64,000 nucleotides of DNA from Aliarcobacter sp. (GCA_028703945.1 JAQVLW010000009.1:1-64000); one strand, 5' to 3'. Shown: positions 48,089-58,782, counted from the stretch's first letter. Notes: generated by a model not told the origin, from the letters alone. Made by a program: numbers and translations.

Positions 48089-49686
48089 ACTATTTCCTCA
48101 AATTTAACAACAATTTTGTCATCAACTTTTTTAATTATTGTATTTTTCTCGTACTTTTGCATTTCTGAAGGATAATCCAGTCTAAAATGACTTCCCCTAC
48201 TTTCTTTACGATTTAGTGCTGAAATTGAAGCTAATAAAGCAACATTAAGTATATTTCTAAATTCTAAAAATTCAACAAGGTTTTTATTATATGTTTTTGA
48301 TTTATCTACTATTCCCATATTTTTAATATCTAAATTTAATTCTTCTATTGTTTTTATTAGAGCAGAAATTTTCTTTTCATTTCTAAATAAACCCAAATTA
48401 TTAAAAAGTAGATTTCCAATATCATCTTTTTTTGTATAAAAATTTATTTTAGTTGAATTGTTATATATATTATTTATATTTTCTTCATCTTCTTTTGCAT
48501 AATTAGTTGATGTATTTAATTCACCAATGTTTTTTCCATCATTTGATGCATTTATTCCAGCAATTTTTCCAAAAGTGACAATTTCAAGCAATGAATTTCC
48601 ACCTAATCTATTTGCTCCATGAATAGATGCTTCCGCACATTCACCACAAGCAAAAAGATTTCTTATATTTGTTCTAGCATTTATATCAGTTTTTATTCCG
48701 CCCATACTATAATGAGATGCTGGAGATATAGGAAGCAATTGTTCTTCAATTTTTATGTTTGAATAATCATAAGCCAATCTTCTTTCTTGAGGCATTAATT
48801 CTTTAATTTTATCTATTCCTAAATGTCTTAAGTCCAAATAAACCTTTTGATTTTTTTCTATTTTTTCATATATAGCTCTTGCAACTTCATCTCTTGGTTT
48901 TAATTCATCAATAAATCTATTTTCAAATTCATCAAGTAAATATCCACCCTCGCCTCTAGCGCTTTCACTAATTAATATGTTTGAATTTTCAAGACTTGTT
49001 GGATGAAATTGAACAAACTCCATATTAGATAATATTACACCAGCATTAAAGGCAATAGAAATTCCATCTGCCGTATTTGCATAGGAATTTGTTGTGTGAT
49101 TAGTATAAATTCCAGCATAACCACCTGTTGCTATAATAGTTGTTTTTGCTAAAAATTCTTTTACAATCCCTTTTTTTATATCAAGTGCAGTTACCCCTAT
49201 ACATGAATTATTTTCAATAATTAGATTTAATAATAAATGTTCATTTTCAAACTGAATATTTTGTTTTATACATTTATCATAAAGTGTATGTAATATCTTT
49301 AATCCAGTATAATCACTTGAATAACAAGTTCTAATTTTTTTTGTTCCACCAAATTTTCTTTGTGATATTTTATTATCAATTGTTCTATTAAACGGAACTC
49401 CAATTGAATCAAGCCAAAAAATAGTTTCTTTAGCATTTTTACACATAATCTTTATATTATCTTTATTTGATAGTTTAGCAGATGCTTTATATGTGTCTTG
49501 AATATGAATATCAACACTATCATTGTCTTCGTAAAGAACTGCATTTATTCCACCTTGTGCCTGAACACTTTGGGAATGAGTTGGGTAGGTTTTTGAAAGA
49601 ACTACAACATTAGAATTATTATTTGAAGCATTTATTGCAGCTGTTAAACCAGCAATACCTGAGCCAATTATTAGTACATCAATCAT
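48085..49686 (-). CDS. Succinate dehydrogenase/fumarate reductase flavoprotein subunit
   Basis: 'VLIIGSGIAGLTAAI', 'THSQSVQAQGGINAVL', 'HGANRLGGNSLLEIVTFGKIAG'. Confidence 0.92.
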   Translation of the reverse strand: MIDVLIIGSGIAGLTAAINASNNNSNVVVLSKTYPTHSQSVQAQGGINAVLYEDNDSVDIHIQDTYKASAKLSNKDNIKIMCKNAKETIFWLDSIGVPFNRTIDNKISQRKFGGTKKIRTCYSSDYTGLKILHTLYDKCIKQNIQFENEHLLLNLIIENNSCIGVTALDIKKGIVKEFLAKTTIIATGGYAGIYTNHTTNSYANTADGISIAFNAGVILSNMEFVQFHPTSLENSNILISESARGEGGYLLDEFENRFIDELKPRDEVARAIYEKIEKNQKVYLDLRHLGIDKIKELMPQERRLAYDYSNIKIEEQLLPISPASHYSMGGIKTDINARTNIRNLFACGECAEASIHGANRLGGNSLLEIVTFGKIAGINASNDGKNIGELNTSTNYAKEDEENINNIYNNSTKINFYTKKDDIGNLLFNNLGLFRNEKKISALIKTIEELNLDIKNMGIVDKSKTYNKNLVEFLEFRNILNVALLASISALNRKESRGSHFRLDYPSEMQKYEKNTIIKKVDDKIVVKFEEIV

Positions 49687-49690
49687 AACA

Positions 49691-50059
49691 TTAATCCCAA
49701 AATTCTTTTAAAGGTTCAGGTTTATCTTTTGTCAAATCAGAATCGAATGAAAATTCATTATTCTCATCATCAAAAAAATTATGTTCAACTTCTTCTTTTG
49801 ATGCTTCAGGCTTTTCAATAATAAGCTCTTTCTTTGGTTCTTTTTTATTAAGTGCAATTCCATTTTTAAGTGATAAATATTCATTCATGATTTGTTCATA
49901 ATAGTTGAAATCTAAAAGAATAATTCCTGGTTTTCCATCTCTTAAAACTATAACTTTTTCTAATTCATTTTTGTTTAATTTATCAAAAATATTCTTACTT
50001 TTCCTAATTAAGTCAGTTGATGAAAACATTTCATTTGATGTGTATTGTAATAATCCCAT
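49691..50059 (-). CDS. Phd/YefM-like (antitoxin-fold) protein
   Basis: 'FSSTDLIRKSKNIFDKLNKNELEKVIVLRDGKPGIILLDFNYYEQIM'. Confidence 0.7.
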   Translation of the reverse strand: MGLLQYTSNEMFSSTDLIRKSKNIFDKLNKNELEKVIVLRDGKPGIILLDFNYYEQIMNEYLSLKNGIALNKKEPKKELIIEKPEASKEEVEHNFFDDENNEFSFDSDLTKDKPEPLKEFWD

Positions 50060-50070
50060 TGTTCACCTTT

Positions 50071-50092
50071 ATGTATTATAATATGTATTATA
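50071..50092. repeat. Tandem ATGTATTATA repeat (12-bp period) upstream of the Phd-like gene
   Basis: ATGTATTATA-AT-ATGTATTATA. Confidence 0.75.
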
Positions 50093-50357
50093 ACACAAGT
50101 TAGAATTAATTTATAAATTACAAATAAATTTTTTTTATAGTAAGATTTAAATTATAAAAATACTATAAAATAGTCTCTATTAATTAATTTGTTATATAAA
50201 ATAGTATTTATAATTAGTATTTAAATTAATTAAATATATATATGAATTAAAGGAAATATTTTACAACTGTATTATAATATTGTTTAATAAAAATTGATTT
50301 TAAATATGAATTATATACATACTTATAAGTATATATATAATTCATTATTTTAAGATA

Positions 50358-51761
50358 TCACTTTGAGAAAATTTCTTCAGCCCACTCTGTAATTGGGCCT
50401 CTTAGAACTTTTTGTAATTTAATTGCATATGTATTTACAAGTTTATTTTCGTTTTTTGTTGACTTTAGTAATGTTGTTAAAGCATTTGTATATTTATTTA
50501 CATAAAAGTTATCTATTTGTTTATTAGAACCAAGTACCACAACTTTACATGAACTGTCTATTCTTGAAAGAACCATTTGCATTGTTTTGTTTGACATATT
50601 TTGTGCTTCATCAATTATAATAAATGCATTAGATAGAGTCCTTCCTCTCATTTCTCCTACCCACATTGTTTCTATTCCATAATTACTAATCATTTGCTCA
50701 ATTCTCGTTGTGACTTCACTATCATCAAGTTCTGAAACAATAATATCTGGATTTTTTTTATTTCTTTTTCTTTTGTGTTCAGTTCTTATAATATAATCTA
50801 AACTATCCATCAATGGATGATTATATATTTTAAATTTTTCTTCAAGTCCTGGTAAGTATCCAACATCTTCACCTTTATCAAGAGATTCGATAGAGTTTCT
50901 TATATAAATAATTTTTTGAAAGAATTTTTGTCTAACGAGTTTTAAAGCCCCACTAAGAGCTAAAAGTGTTTTTCCTGAACCAGCCTTTGCTTCTATAATT
51001 AAAACGTTGTACAGATGATTTAAAATAGCATCACTAAAGAAAAGTTGTTCTTTATTTAATGGTGTAATTATCTGATCTCTAATTTCATCTTCATTGAGTA
51101 AATTTATTCTTTTATTCTGTATATTTGCTAATAAAACTTGATCAGATGATTTAACATTAAAACAATAAGAGAAATTATAAGGTTTATATTCTTTATCAAA
51201 TTTATCAATTAGTTGATTGTCTAAAAACTCTAAATCTTTAAAATTTATCGTTATATTCTTAGTAAATTCGAATTCAAATACATCTTTATCTTTACCAACA
51301 AGAGCATCTGTTTTAATATCAAGAGATATAGCTCTTGTTCTCGCCATTATATCAAGTGATAAAAATTCAACTTGAGTTGTATAATAAATATTTGCAAATT
51401 TTGCAATTTCTAAAATTTTTCTATCATTTATGATATTTAAAGATACATTTTTAATGTTAACTTCATACTCTTCTTTTGAAATAATATCTATAAATGTATT
51501 TTTGTCATTTATTTTTAATCTAATTATTTTATATAAGTCTCTTTTTATTGATTCAATTATTGTTGCATTTTCAAGAATTCTAGCAAATTCTCTAGCTTGG
51601 AAATTTATCTCTTCAAAGCCACTTTTTTTTGTATCAATTTCATCCAAAACAGTTTCTGCAAGAATAATAAGATTATGCCCATTTTGAGAAAGTTTAAAGA
51701 TATTTGTAGCATCTTCAAGTAAAATATTTGTATCTAAAATATAATATTTTTCAAAGTTCAT
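50358..51761 (-). CDS. PhoH-family protein with N-terminal PIN domain
   Basis: 'YILDTNILLEDATNIF', 'IIEAKAGSGKTLLALSGALK', 'FIIIDEAQNMSNKTMQMVLSRI'. Confidence 0.92.
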   Translation of the reverse strand: MNFEKYYILDTNILLEDATNIFKLSQNGHNLIILAETVLDEIDTKKSGFEEINFQAREFARILENATIIESIKRDLYKIIRLKINDKNTFIDIISKEEYEVNIKNVSLNIINDRKILEIAKFANIYYTTQVEFLSLDIMARTRAISLDIKTDALVGKDKDVFEFEFTKNITINFKDLEFLDNQLIDKFDKEYKPYNFSYCFNVKSSDQVLLANIQNKRINLLNEDEIRDQIITPLNKEQLFFSDAILNHLYNVLIIEAKAGSGKTLLALSGALKLVRQKFFQKIIYIRNSIESLDKGEDVGYLPGLEEKFKIYNHPLMDSLDYIIRTEHKRKRNKKNPDIIVSELDDSEVTTRIEQMISNYGIETMWVGEMRGRTLSNAFIIIDEAQNMSNKTMQMVLSRIDSSCKVVVLGSNKQIDNFYVNKYTNALTTLLKSTKNENKLVNTYAIKLQKVLRGPITEWAEEIFSK

Positions 51762-52279
51762 TAGTTAACCTTTTTAGGCTTCATTATTACATAAGAAATA
51801 TATGCAAATAGTATAACTATGATTGATGTAAAAAGCAATGAAAAAGATTTTGTAATAACATATCCAACAATTAATATTGCCAACATTGTTGGCATTTCAT
51901 TGTACATTCTAAAGAATTTTCCACTTTTTTTACAATTATCATGATGTAATTCTTTTCTATATTTCTCAAGTGAAAATGAATAAATAATTAATAAAATTAA
52001 AGCTGATAATTTTGCATACATCCAAGGATTTATACTAAGATCCAATAAAATAGGATTTAAAACCAACATAGTTATTCCACTTAATATTGTTGCCCACATT
52101 GCAGGAGCGCCAATGTATTTATATATTTTAAATTCTTGGATTTTTACGATTTCAACATATTCTTTTTTATCAATATTTTCTACATGATATACGAATAATC
52201 TAGGTAGATAAAAAAGCATTGCCATCCAAGACATAAAAGCTACAACATGAAAAGTTAAAATCCAAGTATAATATTCCAT
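51761..52279 (-). CDS. hemJ: HemJ-type protoporphyrinogen IX oxidase
   Basis: 'FHVVAFMSWMAMLFYLPRLFVYHVE', 'KLSALILLIIYS'. Confidence 0.82.
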   Translation of the reverse strand: MEYYTWILTFHVVAFMSWMAMLFYLPRLFVYHVENIDKKEYVEIVKIQEFKIYKYIGAPAMWATILSGITMLVLNPILLDLSINPWMYAKLSALILLIIYSFSLEKYRKELHHDNCKKSGKFFRMYNEMPTMLAILIVGYVITKSFSLLFTSIIVILFAYISYVIMKPKKVN

Positions 52280-52280
52280 T

Positions 52281-53477
52281 TTAAACCTCTTTTTTATTTT
52301 TTATTTTATTTAACCATTCATTCAAAGTTTTTTCAAACCCAATATTAGAATTTTCATAAAGCAATAAATCTTCTTTTAAATATTCTTGTTCAATGTAACC
52401 ACCAAAATTATGGGGGTATAAATAGCCTATATGCTGCGAATCAAGATGTTTTGGTATTTCTAGTATATTACCAGCTTTTATCTCTTCTAGAGCTTTATTG
52501 ACAGCATTATAAGCACTATTTGATTTTGGACTTGATGCTAGATAAATTGCACATTGCGAAAGTATTATTCTTGATTCTGGATAACCTATTTTATTACAAG
52601 CAGTCATTGTATTAACTGCTAGATTCAATGCATTTGGATTTGCATTTCCTATATCTTCACTTGCAAAAATTACTAATCTTCTAGTAATAAAATCTACACT
52701 TTCTCCACCATTAATTAATCTACTCATATAATAAAGTGCTGCATCTACATTTGAACCTCTTAAAGATTTTATCATGGCACTTGCTAAATCATAATGTGTA
52801 TCAGATGATGAAACACCATCGCCTATTACATTTTCTCTTAACTCTCTTAACAAATTTAGCTCAATATTTTTTGAAACTTTATATGCAAAGTTTAGAAGTG
52901 TAAGCATTGCTCTTGCATCTCCTGAACTTGAAGTTATCAAGTATTCTAAAGCAAGAGGTTCGATATTTATCTCTATATCTTTTAAAGCAATATCAAGAAT
53001 TTTATTCATTTCATCTTTTGTAAATGCTTTAAACTCATATAAAAATGATCTTGAACGAATTGCAGATGTTAATGTAAAAAATGGATTTTCTGTACTAGCA
53101 CCAATAATTAATGCGTCATAATTTTCCATAATAGGAAGTAGTACTTCTTGTTGGTTTTTTGAAAGTCTATGAACTTCATCAATAAATATTAAAGGTTTAA
53201 TAAGACTACCTTTGTATCTATCAAATACTTTTCGTAAATCTTCTACTTTTATACTTGTAGCATTAAAGTAAAAATAATCTGTGTTGATTTCGCGAGCGAT
53301 AATTTTTGCTAAGGTTGTTTTGCCAGTTCCTGGTTTTCCATAAAAAAATAGATGAGGAATATCTTTTTGTTTGATTAGTTTATAAAGTGCTTTATCTTTT
53401 GCGATAATATGAGATTGACCAACAAAAGTTTCTAAACTTGTTGGTCTTAGTTTATTAGAGAGGTCTATCATCTTCAT
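52281..53477 (-). CDS. rarA: Replication-associated recombination protein A (AAA+)
   Basis: 'LRPTSLETFVGQSHII', 'FYGKPGTGKTTLAKIIA', 'IFIDEVHRLSKNQQ'. Confidence 0.93.
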   Translation of the reverse strand: MKMIDLSNKLRPTSLETFVGQSHIIAKDKALYKLIKQKDIPHLFFYGKPGTGKTTLAKIIAREINTDYFYFNATSIKVEDLRKVFDRYKGSLIKPLIFIDEVHRLSKNQQEVLLPIMENYDALIIGASTENPFFTLTSAIRSRSFLYEFKAFTKDEMNKILDIALKDIEINIEPLALEYLITSSSGDARAMLTLLNFAYKVSKNIELNLLRELRENVIGDGVSSSDTHYDLASAMIKSLRGSNVDAALYYMSRLINGGESVDFITRRLVIFASEDIGNANPNALNLAVNTMTACNKIGYPESRIILSQCAIYLASSPKSNSAYNAVNKALEEIKAGNILEIPKHLDSQHIGYLYPHNFGGYIEQEYLKEDLLLYENSNIGFEKTLNEWLNKIKNKKEV

Positions 53478-54261
53478 TCATAAAGATTCTTAGATTTTTG
53501 TATTCCTCTTTAGTTAAAAATCTTGTTTTTCCTGTAGGAAGATTATTTAAAGAAATTCCACCATATTCTAATCTTTTTAAATCAAGTACATCAAGTCCAA
53601 AATGGGCAAAAAATCTTCTTAATTCTCTATTTTTACCTTCAGAAATTACAACTTTAATTTTAGAAAATTTTTCACTATTTGTTAGAATATCATAGGCTAA
53701 AAATGGAGCAAAACTCATAGATTTTATTTTACTTGTTTTAAAAGCTCCACCTGTAGCATCTTCAATTTCTAAACCATTTTGCATAGCTTGTTCAACTGGT
53801 TTTGTAATTACACCATTAACTTTAATTTTATAAACTCTTTCTAAATCAGAGTGCATTAATGCATCAACAATTTCAACACTATCAGATAAAAGTAATAGGC
53901 CTTCACTGGCATAATCAAGTCTTCCAACACTTAAAAAGTGTTTGTATTTATGATCTAATGAATCATAAATAGTACGTCTCCCTTGTGGATCTTTTTTAGA
54001 AACAATTTCACCTTTTGGTTTATTGTAAACGATTACAGTACTTATTTTATTCTTGTCTTCTCTAATCGTTTTCTTACCAATATGTACTTCATCACTATTT
54101 GAAACTTTTGTTGCAAGATTTACTACAACTTTACCATTTACTTTTACTCTACCCTCTTCTATTAGCTTATCAGCTTCTCTTCTTGAGTAGTTACTATTGT
54201 GAGATAAAAATTTATTTAATCTTACTAACTCTTCTTGTATTTCTTCACTCTTTTTTTTCAT
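53455..54261 (-). CDS. rluB: RluB/RsuA-family pseudouridine synthase
   Basis: S4 domain plus 'VGRLDYASEGLLLLSDS', 'EGKNRELRRFFAHFGL'. Confidence 0.88.
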   Translation of the reverse strand: MKKKSEEIQEELVRLNKFLSHNSNYSRREADKLIEEGRVKVNGKVVVNLATKVSNSDEVHIGKKTIREDKNKISTVIVYNKPKGEIVSKKDPQGRRTIYDSLDHKYKHFLSVGRLDYASEGLLLLSDSVEIVDALMHSDLERVYKIKVNGVITKPVEQAMQNGLEIEDATGGAFKTSKIKSMSFAPFLAYDILTNSEKFSKIKVVISEGKNRELRRFFAHFGLDVLDLKRLEYGGISLNNLPTGKTRFLTKEEYKNLRIFMNEDDRPL

Positions 54262-55220
54262 TTTATACCAGCTTCTATTAAATCATGAATATGCAATACA
54301 CCAACTAATTTATCATTCTCATCAGTTACAATTAATAGTTGAATTTTATAATCTTCTATTATTTGTAGGGCATCACTTGCTAAAAGCTCTTTATTTTTTA
54401 ACCTTTTTGGATTTTTTGTAGCAATATCTTCTACTTTACAGTCCATTGAAAAATTATCATTCATTAAAGCTCGTCTTAAATCTCCATCACTTAAAAGTGC
54501 AATTACCTTTTTATTTTCATTTTCAATAATTACACTTCCAAGTCTTCCTTCGCTCATTACTAAAATTGCATCTTTAAGCTTTGTTTCACGTGAAACAACA
54601 GGAAGATTATCTTTTCGTAACAAATCATCAACTTTAACAAAAAGTTTTTTACCTAAGCTTCCACCTGGGTGAAAAGATGCAAAATCTTCTTTTTTAAAGT
54701 TTCTTTTTTTCATTAAACAAACAGCTAATGCATCACCCATTGCCATTGTTAAAGTTGTAGAAGACATTGGTGCGGCATCAAGTGGGCAACCTTCTTTTTC
54801 TACATTTATATTTATAAAAATATCTGCATATTTAGCAAGTGTTGATTTAGGATTTCTAGCCATTGCAATTAAAGGAATATTAAATCTCTTTAAGTGAGGA
54901 AGAATTTGAACTAATTCATCACTTTCCCCACTATATGATATTCCTAAAACAATATCTTCTTTACCAACCATTCCTAAATCACCATGCATTGCTTCTGTGG
55001 GATGAAGAAAAAATGAACTTGTTCCTGTACTTGCAAGTGTTGCTGCAATTTTTGTTCCTACAAGGCCAGATTTACCAACACCTGTAACAATAAGTTTTCC
55101 TTTTGAATTTATAATTAAATCAATAGCTTTTTCAATATCAAAAGAGATAATATCAGCCGCTTTTTCTAGCTCTTTTGCCTCAGTTAATAAAACATCTTTT
55201 ACTATTTGCTTAAAATCCAT
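54258..55220 (-). CDS. kdsD: D-arabinose-5-phosphate isomerase (KpsF/GutQ family)
   Basis: SIS 'KLIVTGVGKSGLVGTKIAATLASTGTSSFFLHPTEAMHGDLGM'; CBS pair. Confidence 0.93.
   Translation of the reverse strand: MDFKQIVKDVLLTEAKELEKAADIISFDIEKAIDLIINSKGKLIVTGVGKSGLVGTKIAATLASTGTSSFFLHPTEAMHGDLGMVGKEDIVLGISYSGESDELVQILPHLKRFNIPLIAMARNPKSTLAKYADIFININVEKEGCPLDAAPMSSTTLTMAMGDALAVCLMKKRNFKKEDFASFHPGGSLGKKLFVKVDDLLRKDNLPVVSRETKLKDAILVMSEGRLGSVIIENENKKVIALLSDGDLRRALMNDNFSMDCKVEDIATKNPKRLKNKELLASDALQIIEDYKIQLLIVTDENDKLVGVLHIHDLIEAGIK
54582..54597. promoter_or_regulatory. parS ParB-binding site
   Basis: Exact 16-bp palindrome TGTTTCACGTGAAACA. Confidence 0.85.
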
Positions 55221-55229
55221 TTTTATTCC

Positions 55230-57149
55230 TTATTGAACGAAGATTGTTGGAACTATCATTGGGTATTTTTTGTATTTTCTTGTACAATGTTTTCTTACTA
55301 CTTTTCTTAGTTCATCTTCTAAAATTCTACTATTTTTAAGAATTCCTGGTTTAATGTTTTCTAAGAATACAGTTAATAAATCTTCAATTTCTTTTGCAAA
55401 GAATTTATCTTGTTTATCAGGAACTAATCCAAATGACGTCACTTTTGGTCTTTGTGCCATTGTTCTATCATCTTCATTGATTTGTGCAACAATCATAACA
55501 ACACCTTCGTTTGCCATTGTTTGTCTATCTAAAATAACGTCATCCGAAATTTTATGATTTAATTGATTGTCAATATAAACTTTTCCAGTTTTAACTGTTT
55601 TTACTTTTTTAAGATATTTAGGACTTACTTCAATTTGCTCACCATCACTCATGATATAAACATTTCGCTCTAATACACCACAATCAATACCTGTTTGACC
55701 ATGTTTTAATGCATGATTATATTCACCATGCACAGGTAAAAAGAATTTAGGTTTAACAAGTCTTAACATTAATTTTTGCTCTTCTTGAGATGCATGCCCA
55801 GATACGTGAATATCACTATACTCTTGGTAAGCAACTTTAGCTCCAGCTTTTAATAAGTGATTAATAATTCCAGATACACTTCCCTCATTTCCAGGAATTG
55901 CTTTTGCAGAAAGAATTATTAAATCATCAGGTTTAATTTTAATATGTCTGTGTTCATGAATTGCCATTCTATAAAGTGCTGACATTGATTCACCTTGTGA
56001 ACCAGTTGTTACTATTAGAATTTCATTATCATTATATTTGTTTATTTCATGTGCTTCAATAAATTGATCTTTAGGAAATTTAATATAACCAAGAGTCATT
56101 GCTAGATCTAGATTTTTTTCCATTGATCTACCAATAACACAAATTTTTCTTCCAAATGTTATTGCTCTCTCAATTGCTTGTGCAACCCTATGAATATTTG
56201 AAGAGAAAGTAGACATAAGAACTCTACCTTTTGCACCTGTAAATAATCTATCAAAAGTAGGACCAACAGTTTTTTCAGTTCTTGTAAATCCTGCTGAGTG
56301 AGAGTTTGTTGAATCTGATGTTAAAACTAAAACACCTTTTTCACCATAATGAGCAAGTCTATGTAAATCTGTTGGTAATCCATCGTATGGAGTATGGTCG
56401 ATTTTAAAGTCACCTGTATGAATCATTGTTCCAGCTTCTGTTGTAACAGCAATACAAGAACAGTCAATAATAGAGTGAGTAACATGTATCCATTCTACTT
56501 CGAATTCACCAATTTTAATAGGAGTTCTTTTTTCAATTGCTCTTAAAAAAGATCTATGTTCTCTCATTTTATGTTCATCAAGTTTTGAACCAATCATTTC
56601 AAGTGGTAATGATGTTCCATAAACTGGAAATTGCATTTCTTTGAATAAATAAGGCATTGCCCCAATATGATCTTCATGTCCATGAGTAATAATAATACCA
56701 ACAATTTTATCTTTGATTTCTCTAATATAAGTGAAGTCAGGAATTAAAATATCAACACCATGCATATTTTCATCAGGGAAACTCATACCAACATCAACAA
56801 TTATTGCTTGATTCTCGCTTTCAATAACCATCATATTTCCACCAATCTCACCTAACCCTCCAAGTGGAGTAATTTTAAGTTTGGCATTAGTATTTAGATT
56901 TAATTTATAATGAGGATTTAATCTATCTCTATGTATTTTTTCGTTGATTAAATAGGCTTTTTTAAGATCTGTAATCCAACCATCACCTTTTACTTGTTGC
57001 ACAGCTTGAGGATCTCTTGCAACTTTTGGTTTAGGTTTTCTTTTTTTGAAAGGTTTTTTAATTTCGCCCTCTATATTTTCTGGAGCAGTTTCATTTTGAT
57101 TAGCTTCATTGCTAACAACAACTTGTTCTTCTTTATTAATTTCTTCCAT
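55230..57149 (-). CDS. rnj: Ribonuclease J
   Basis: 'ITHGHEDHIGAMPYLF', 'TGDFKIDHTP', 'TGSQGESMSAL', 'HVSGHASQEEQ'. Confidence 0.94.
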   Translation of the reverse strand: MEEINKEEQVVVSNEANQNETAPENIEGEIKKPFKKRKPKPKVARDPQAVQQVKGDGWITDLKKAYLINEKIHRDRLNPHYKLNLNTNAKLKITPLGGLGEIGGNMMVIESENQAIIVDVGMSFPDENMHGVDILIPDFTYIREIKDKIVGIIITHGHEDHIGAMPYLFKEMQFPVYGTSLPLEMIGSKLDEHKMREHRSFLRAIEKRTPIKIGEFEVEWIHVTHSIIDCSCIAVTTEAGTMIHTGDFKIDHTPYDGLPTDLHRLAHYGEKGVLVLTSDSTNSHSAGFTRTEKTVGPTFDRLFTGAKGRVLMSTFSSNIHRVAQAIERAITFGRKICVIGRSMEKNLDLAMTLGYIKFPKDQFIEAHEINKYNDNEILIVTTGSQGESMSALYRMAIHEHRHIKIKPDDLIILSAKAIPGNEGSVSGIINHLLKAGAKVAYQEYSDIHVSGHASQEEQKLMLRLVKPKFFLPVHGEYNHALKHGQTGIDCGVLERNVYIMSDGEQIEVSPKYLKKVKTVKTGKVYIDNQLNHKISDDVILDRQTMANEGVVMIVAQINEDDRTMAQRPKVTSFGLVPDKQDKFFAKEIEDLLTVFLENIKPGILKNSRILEDELRKVVRKHCTRKYKKYPMIVPTIFVQ

Positions 57150-57930
57150 CTTTTACCCTTGTATGCATTTGGCTATACAAAGATGAACTTACTTCATGAG
57201 GTCTAACATTATCATCAATATTTAATTCTTTATAAATCTCAAAGATGGCATCTTTAGATAATACAGAAGTGAGATTTTTGGAAAGTTTCTTTCTAGGCTG
57301 AACAAAACAGGCTTTCAAAAACTTATTAAAATCTTTATCAAGGTATTTATCAATATCTTTTTTGATATAAAGAATTGAAGATATTATCTTTGGAGGTGGA
57401 TCAAAAGATTCAGGTGGAACATCAAAAAGTATTCTTGAATCAATGCTAATTAATTCCGTAATAATACCTAGTGATGAATAATCTTTATCATTAACTTTCG
57501 CAGTAAATTTTTCTGCTACCTCTTTTTGAACCATTACAATAATGTGTTCACAATTTTTATCTTCAAATGCTCTTAATATAATGTTTGTTGCAATATAGTA
57601 TGGTAAATTTGCAATTAAGTCATATTTACCATCATGTAAGGTTTTTTGCTTATCCCAAGCTACTAAAACATCTGTGTGAATCAGTTTTAGTTTACCCTCT
57701 TCTATTTGTATTGCAAACTTAGACTTTAAGATACTTATTAAATCAGTATCAACTTCATAGGCAGTCATATCTTTGTACTTGACTAAATTTTTGGTCAAAT
57801 CACCTAATCCAGGCCCAATTTCCACCATATAATTATTGTTGTTGGGCATCGATTGGATGATCTTATCCAAAATAGTCGTATCTTTTAAAAAGTTTTGTCC
57901 GTATTTTTTTTTTGCTTTTACTTTTTTCAT
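57136..57930 (-). CDS. rsmA: 16S rRNA (adenine1518-N6/adenine1519-N6)-dimethyltransferase
   Basis: 'KKYGQNFLKDTTILDKI', 'VEIGPGLGDLTKNL', 'ANLPYYIATNII'. Confidence 0.95.
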   Translation of the reverse strand: MKKVKAKKKYGQNFLKDTTILDKIIQSMPNNNNYMVEIGPGLGDLTKNLVKYKDMTAYEVDTDLISILKSKFAIQIEEGKLKLIHTDVLVAWDKQKTLHDGKYDLIANLPYYIATNIILRAFEDKNCEHIIVMVQKEVAEKFTAKVNDKDYSSLGIITELISIDSRILFDVPPESFDPPPKIISSILYIKKDIDKYLDKDFNKFLKACFVQPRKKLSKNLTSVLSKDAIFEIYKELNIDDNVRPHEVSSSLYSQMHTRVKDGRN

Positions 57931-58003
57931 AATTGCAAGGAGTATATCTGCTTTTAACTTACAATTAGATAAGATAATATTTAGTTATTAAGAAGGATTA
58001 TAT

Positions 58004-58765
58004 TTGAGTAGTTTTGCAAAAAGAATAATACCGTGTTTAGATGTTGATAATGGAAGAGTTGTAAAAGGTGTAAATTTTGTTGGATTAAGAGATGCAGGTG
58101 ACCCTGTTGAAGTCGCAAAAAGATATAACGCAGAAGGTGCTGATGAGCTTACTTTCTTAGATATTACAGCTAGCCATGAAAATAGAGGAACTATTGTTGA
58201 TATTGTAAAAAAAGTTGCTCAAGAAGTTTTTATACCATTAACAGTTGGTGGAGGTATTCGAAAACTTGAAGATATATACGCTTTACTTAATGTTGGTTGT
58301 GACAAAGTTTCGATTAATTCATCGGCTGTTTCAAATCCAGATTTGATAAACGAAAGTTCAAAAAGATTTGGTTCACAATGTATTGTTGTAGCAATTGATG
58401 TAAAAAGAGTTCACGATGGTTCTTACCATGTTTTTGTAAAAGGTGGACGTGAAGACACTGGACTTGATGCATTAGCTTGGGCAAAAGAGGTTTATGATAG
58501 AGGTGCAGGAGAAATACTTTTGACTTCTATGGATACTGATGGCGCTAAAACGGGATTTGAATTAAATATTACAGGACAAATTTCAAAGCTTGTAGATATT
58601 CCAGTAATTGCAAGTGGAGGAGCAGGAACTATGCAACATATAAAAGAAGCTTTTGAATGTGGAGCAAGTGCTGCACTTGCTGCTTCAATATTTCACTTTA
58701 AAGAAATAGATATTATGGACTTAAAAAGATATTTAAGAGCAAATAATATTCCAGTAAGAATATAA
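58004..58765 (+). CDS. hisF: Imidazole glycerol phosphate synthase subunit HisF
   Basis: '[21 protein letters not shown]', '[13 protein letters not shown]', '[13 protein letters not shown]'. Confidence 0.97.
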   Translation: MSSFAKRIIPCLDVDNGRVVKGVNFVGLRDAGDPVEVAKRYNAEGADELTFLDITASHENRGTIVDIVKKVAQEVFIPLTVGGGIRKLEDIYALLNVGCDKVSINSSAVSNPDLINESSKRFGSQCIVVAIDVKRVHDGSYHVFVKGGREDTGLDALAWAKEVYDRGAGEILLTSMDTDGAKTGFELNITGQISKLVDIPVIASGGAGTMQHIKEAFECGASAALAASIFHFKEIDIMDLKRYLRANNIPVRI

Positions 58766-58782
58766 AAGAAAAAGGATAAAAA

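Noticed and set aside
49691-50059. Complete toxin-antitoxin module
   Set aside because: Only the Phd/YefM-like half is present; neighbours are sdhA-like and phoH, no toxin.
50060-50357. Possible oriC because of extreme AT content
   Set aside because: No DnaA-box cluster (TTATCCACA-like) seen and no dnaA/dnaN neighbour.
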